Shown here piece after piece: positions 6,810 through 6,865 of a stretch of 6,865 nucleotides of DNA. The position numbers and the translations under genes were made by a program. Position 1 is the stretch's first letter. Each line of letters begins with the position of its first letter. Under the pieces are notes generated by a model, which saw only the letters and a program-made list of their open reading frames with translations, had not been told where the DNA came from and searched no databases. This DNA comes from Anaerolineae bacterium (GTDB taxonomy: Bacteria > Chloroflexota > Anaerolineae > Aggregatilineales > Aggregatilineaceae). The DNA is taken from positions 1-6,865 of the forward strand of contig JAGPFT010000154.1 of assembly GCA_018056405.1 (NCBI GenBank), given 5' to 3'.

Positions 6810-6865
6810 ATGATCAAGCTGAGCGATGAAGAACGCGCCGAAGTCGAAGGGTTTATCCGACGAGG
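6810..6865 (+). CDS. N-terminus of a probable IS630-family transposase (partial)
   Basis: Eighteen codons are visible before the window ends: MIKLSDEERAEVEGFIRR, followed by the first two bases of a glycine-type codon. The pattern LS-[DE]EER-AE-[LV]E-x-[FIL]IRRG is typical of the start of IS630-family transposases, which carry an N-terminal helix-turn-helix before a DDE catalytic domain. AAGGAG (6796-6801) lies 8 nt before the ATG, a good ribosome-binding site. With so few residues another helical regulatory protein cannot be excluded, and completeness of the gene is unknown. Confidence 0.5.
   Translation, partial: MIKLSDEERAEVEGFIRR

Larger units (their letters stand above)
6746..6865 (+). 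mobile_element. Putative left end of an IS630-family insertion sequence (cut by window)
   Basis: The call rests on the transposase-like N-terminus at 6810 and on the layout: about 65 bp of non-coding DNA between a TA dinucleotide (6743-6744) and the transposase start, as expected for IS630 elements, which insert at TA. The first bases (GTGGTCAGATCAATTAGG from 6745) are candidates for the terminal inverted repeat. They are followed by the direct repeat TTAGGAG twice (6758-6771). The right end is outside the window, so neither inverted repeat nor TA duplication can be confirmed. Confidence 0.45.

Overview
This is a GC-rich bacterial window carrying four complete genes and the start of a fifth. 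The best guess for the organism is a member of Chloroflexota, perhaps Anaerolineae-like. That rests on the general look of the sequence: a compact principal sigma factor with a GTG start, heptanucleotide repeats, and many copies of a CCTCACCCC...GGGGTGAGG hairpin repeat. There is no rRNA or marker-gene match, so the assignment is tentative.

Layout. The left part (55-2856, minus strand) is a complete type IIA P-type cation ATPase of the Ca2+-pump kind. Its 3' end runs up to a truncated copy of the hairpin repeat at the window edge. The 910-bp gap that follows holds a plausible ATPase promoter facing left, an array of four 169-bp repeat units (3045-3666), and a strong extended -10 promoter facing right. 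That promoter drives a 161-aa DinB/DfsB-like four-helix-bundle protein (3767-4252). A heptanucleotide tandem repeat (4298-4353) separates it from a 175-aa four-helix membrane protein of unknown function (4393-4920). A 670-bp intergenic stretch then carries two more hairpin repeats, a small palindrome, and an extended -10 promoter with a leader. These lead into a complete RpoD/SigA-type principal sigma factor (5591-6745). The window ends in the first 18 codons of what looks like an IS630-family transposase. Its presumed insertion sequence appears to begin at or just after the sigma stop codon.

How the parts relate. There is no obvious shared pathway: an ion pump, a DinB-fold protein, a small membrane protein and the housekeeping sigma factor look like independent transcription units. 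What ties the window together is its repeat content. One hairpin family occurs at least seven times, and four copies form an array between divergent promoters whose unit types alternate A-B-A-B. A block preceding the hairpin in the array recurs in diverged form before the lone copy at 5028. The most interesting items are this array, an RNA hairpin that would present the transposase ribosome-binding site in its loop, the possible insertion at the sigma stop codon, and the partly altered ion-site residues of the ATPase. No clear new multi-gene system is visible.
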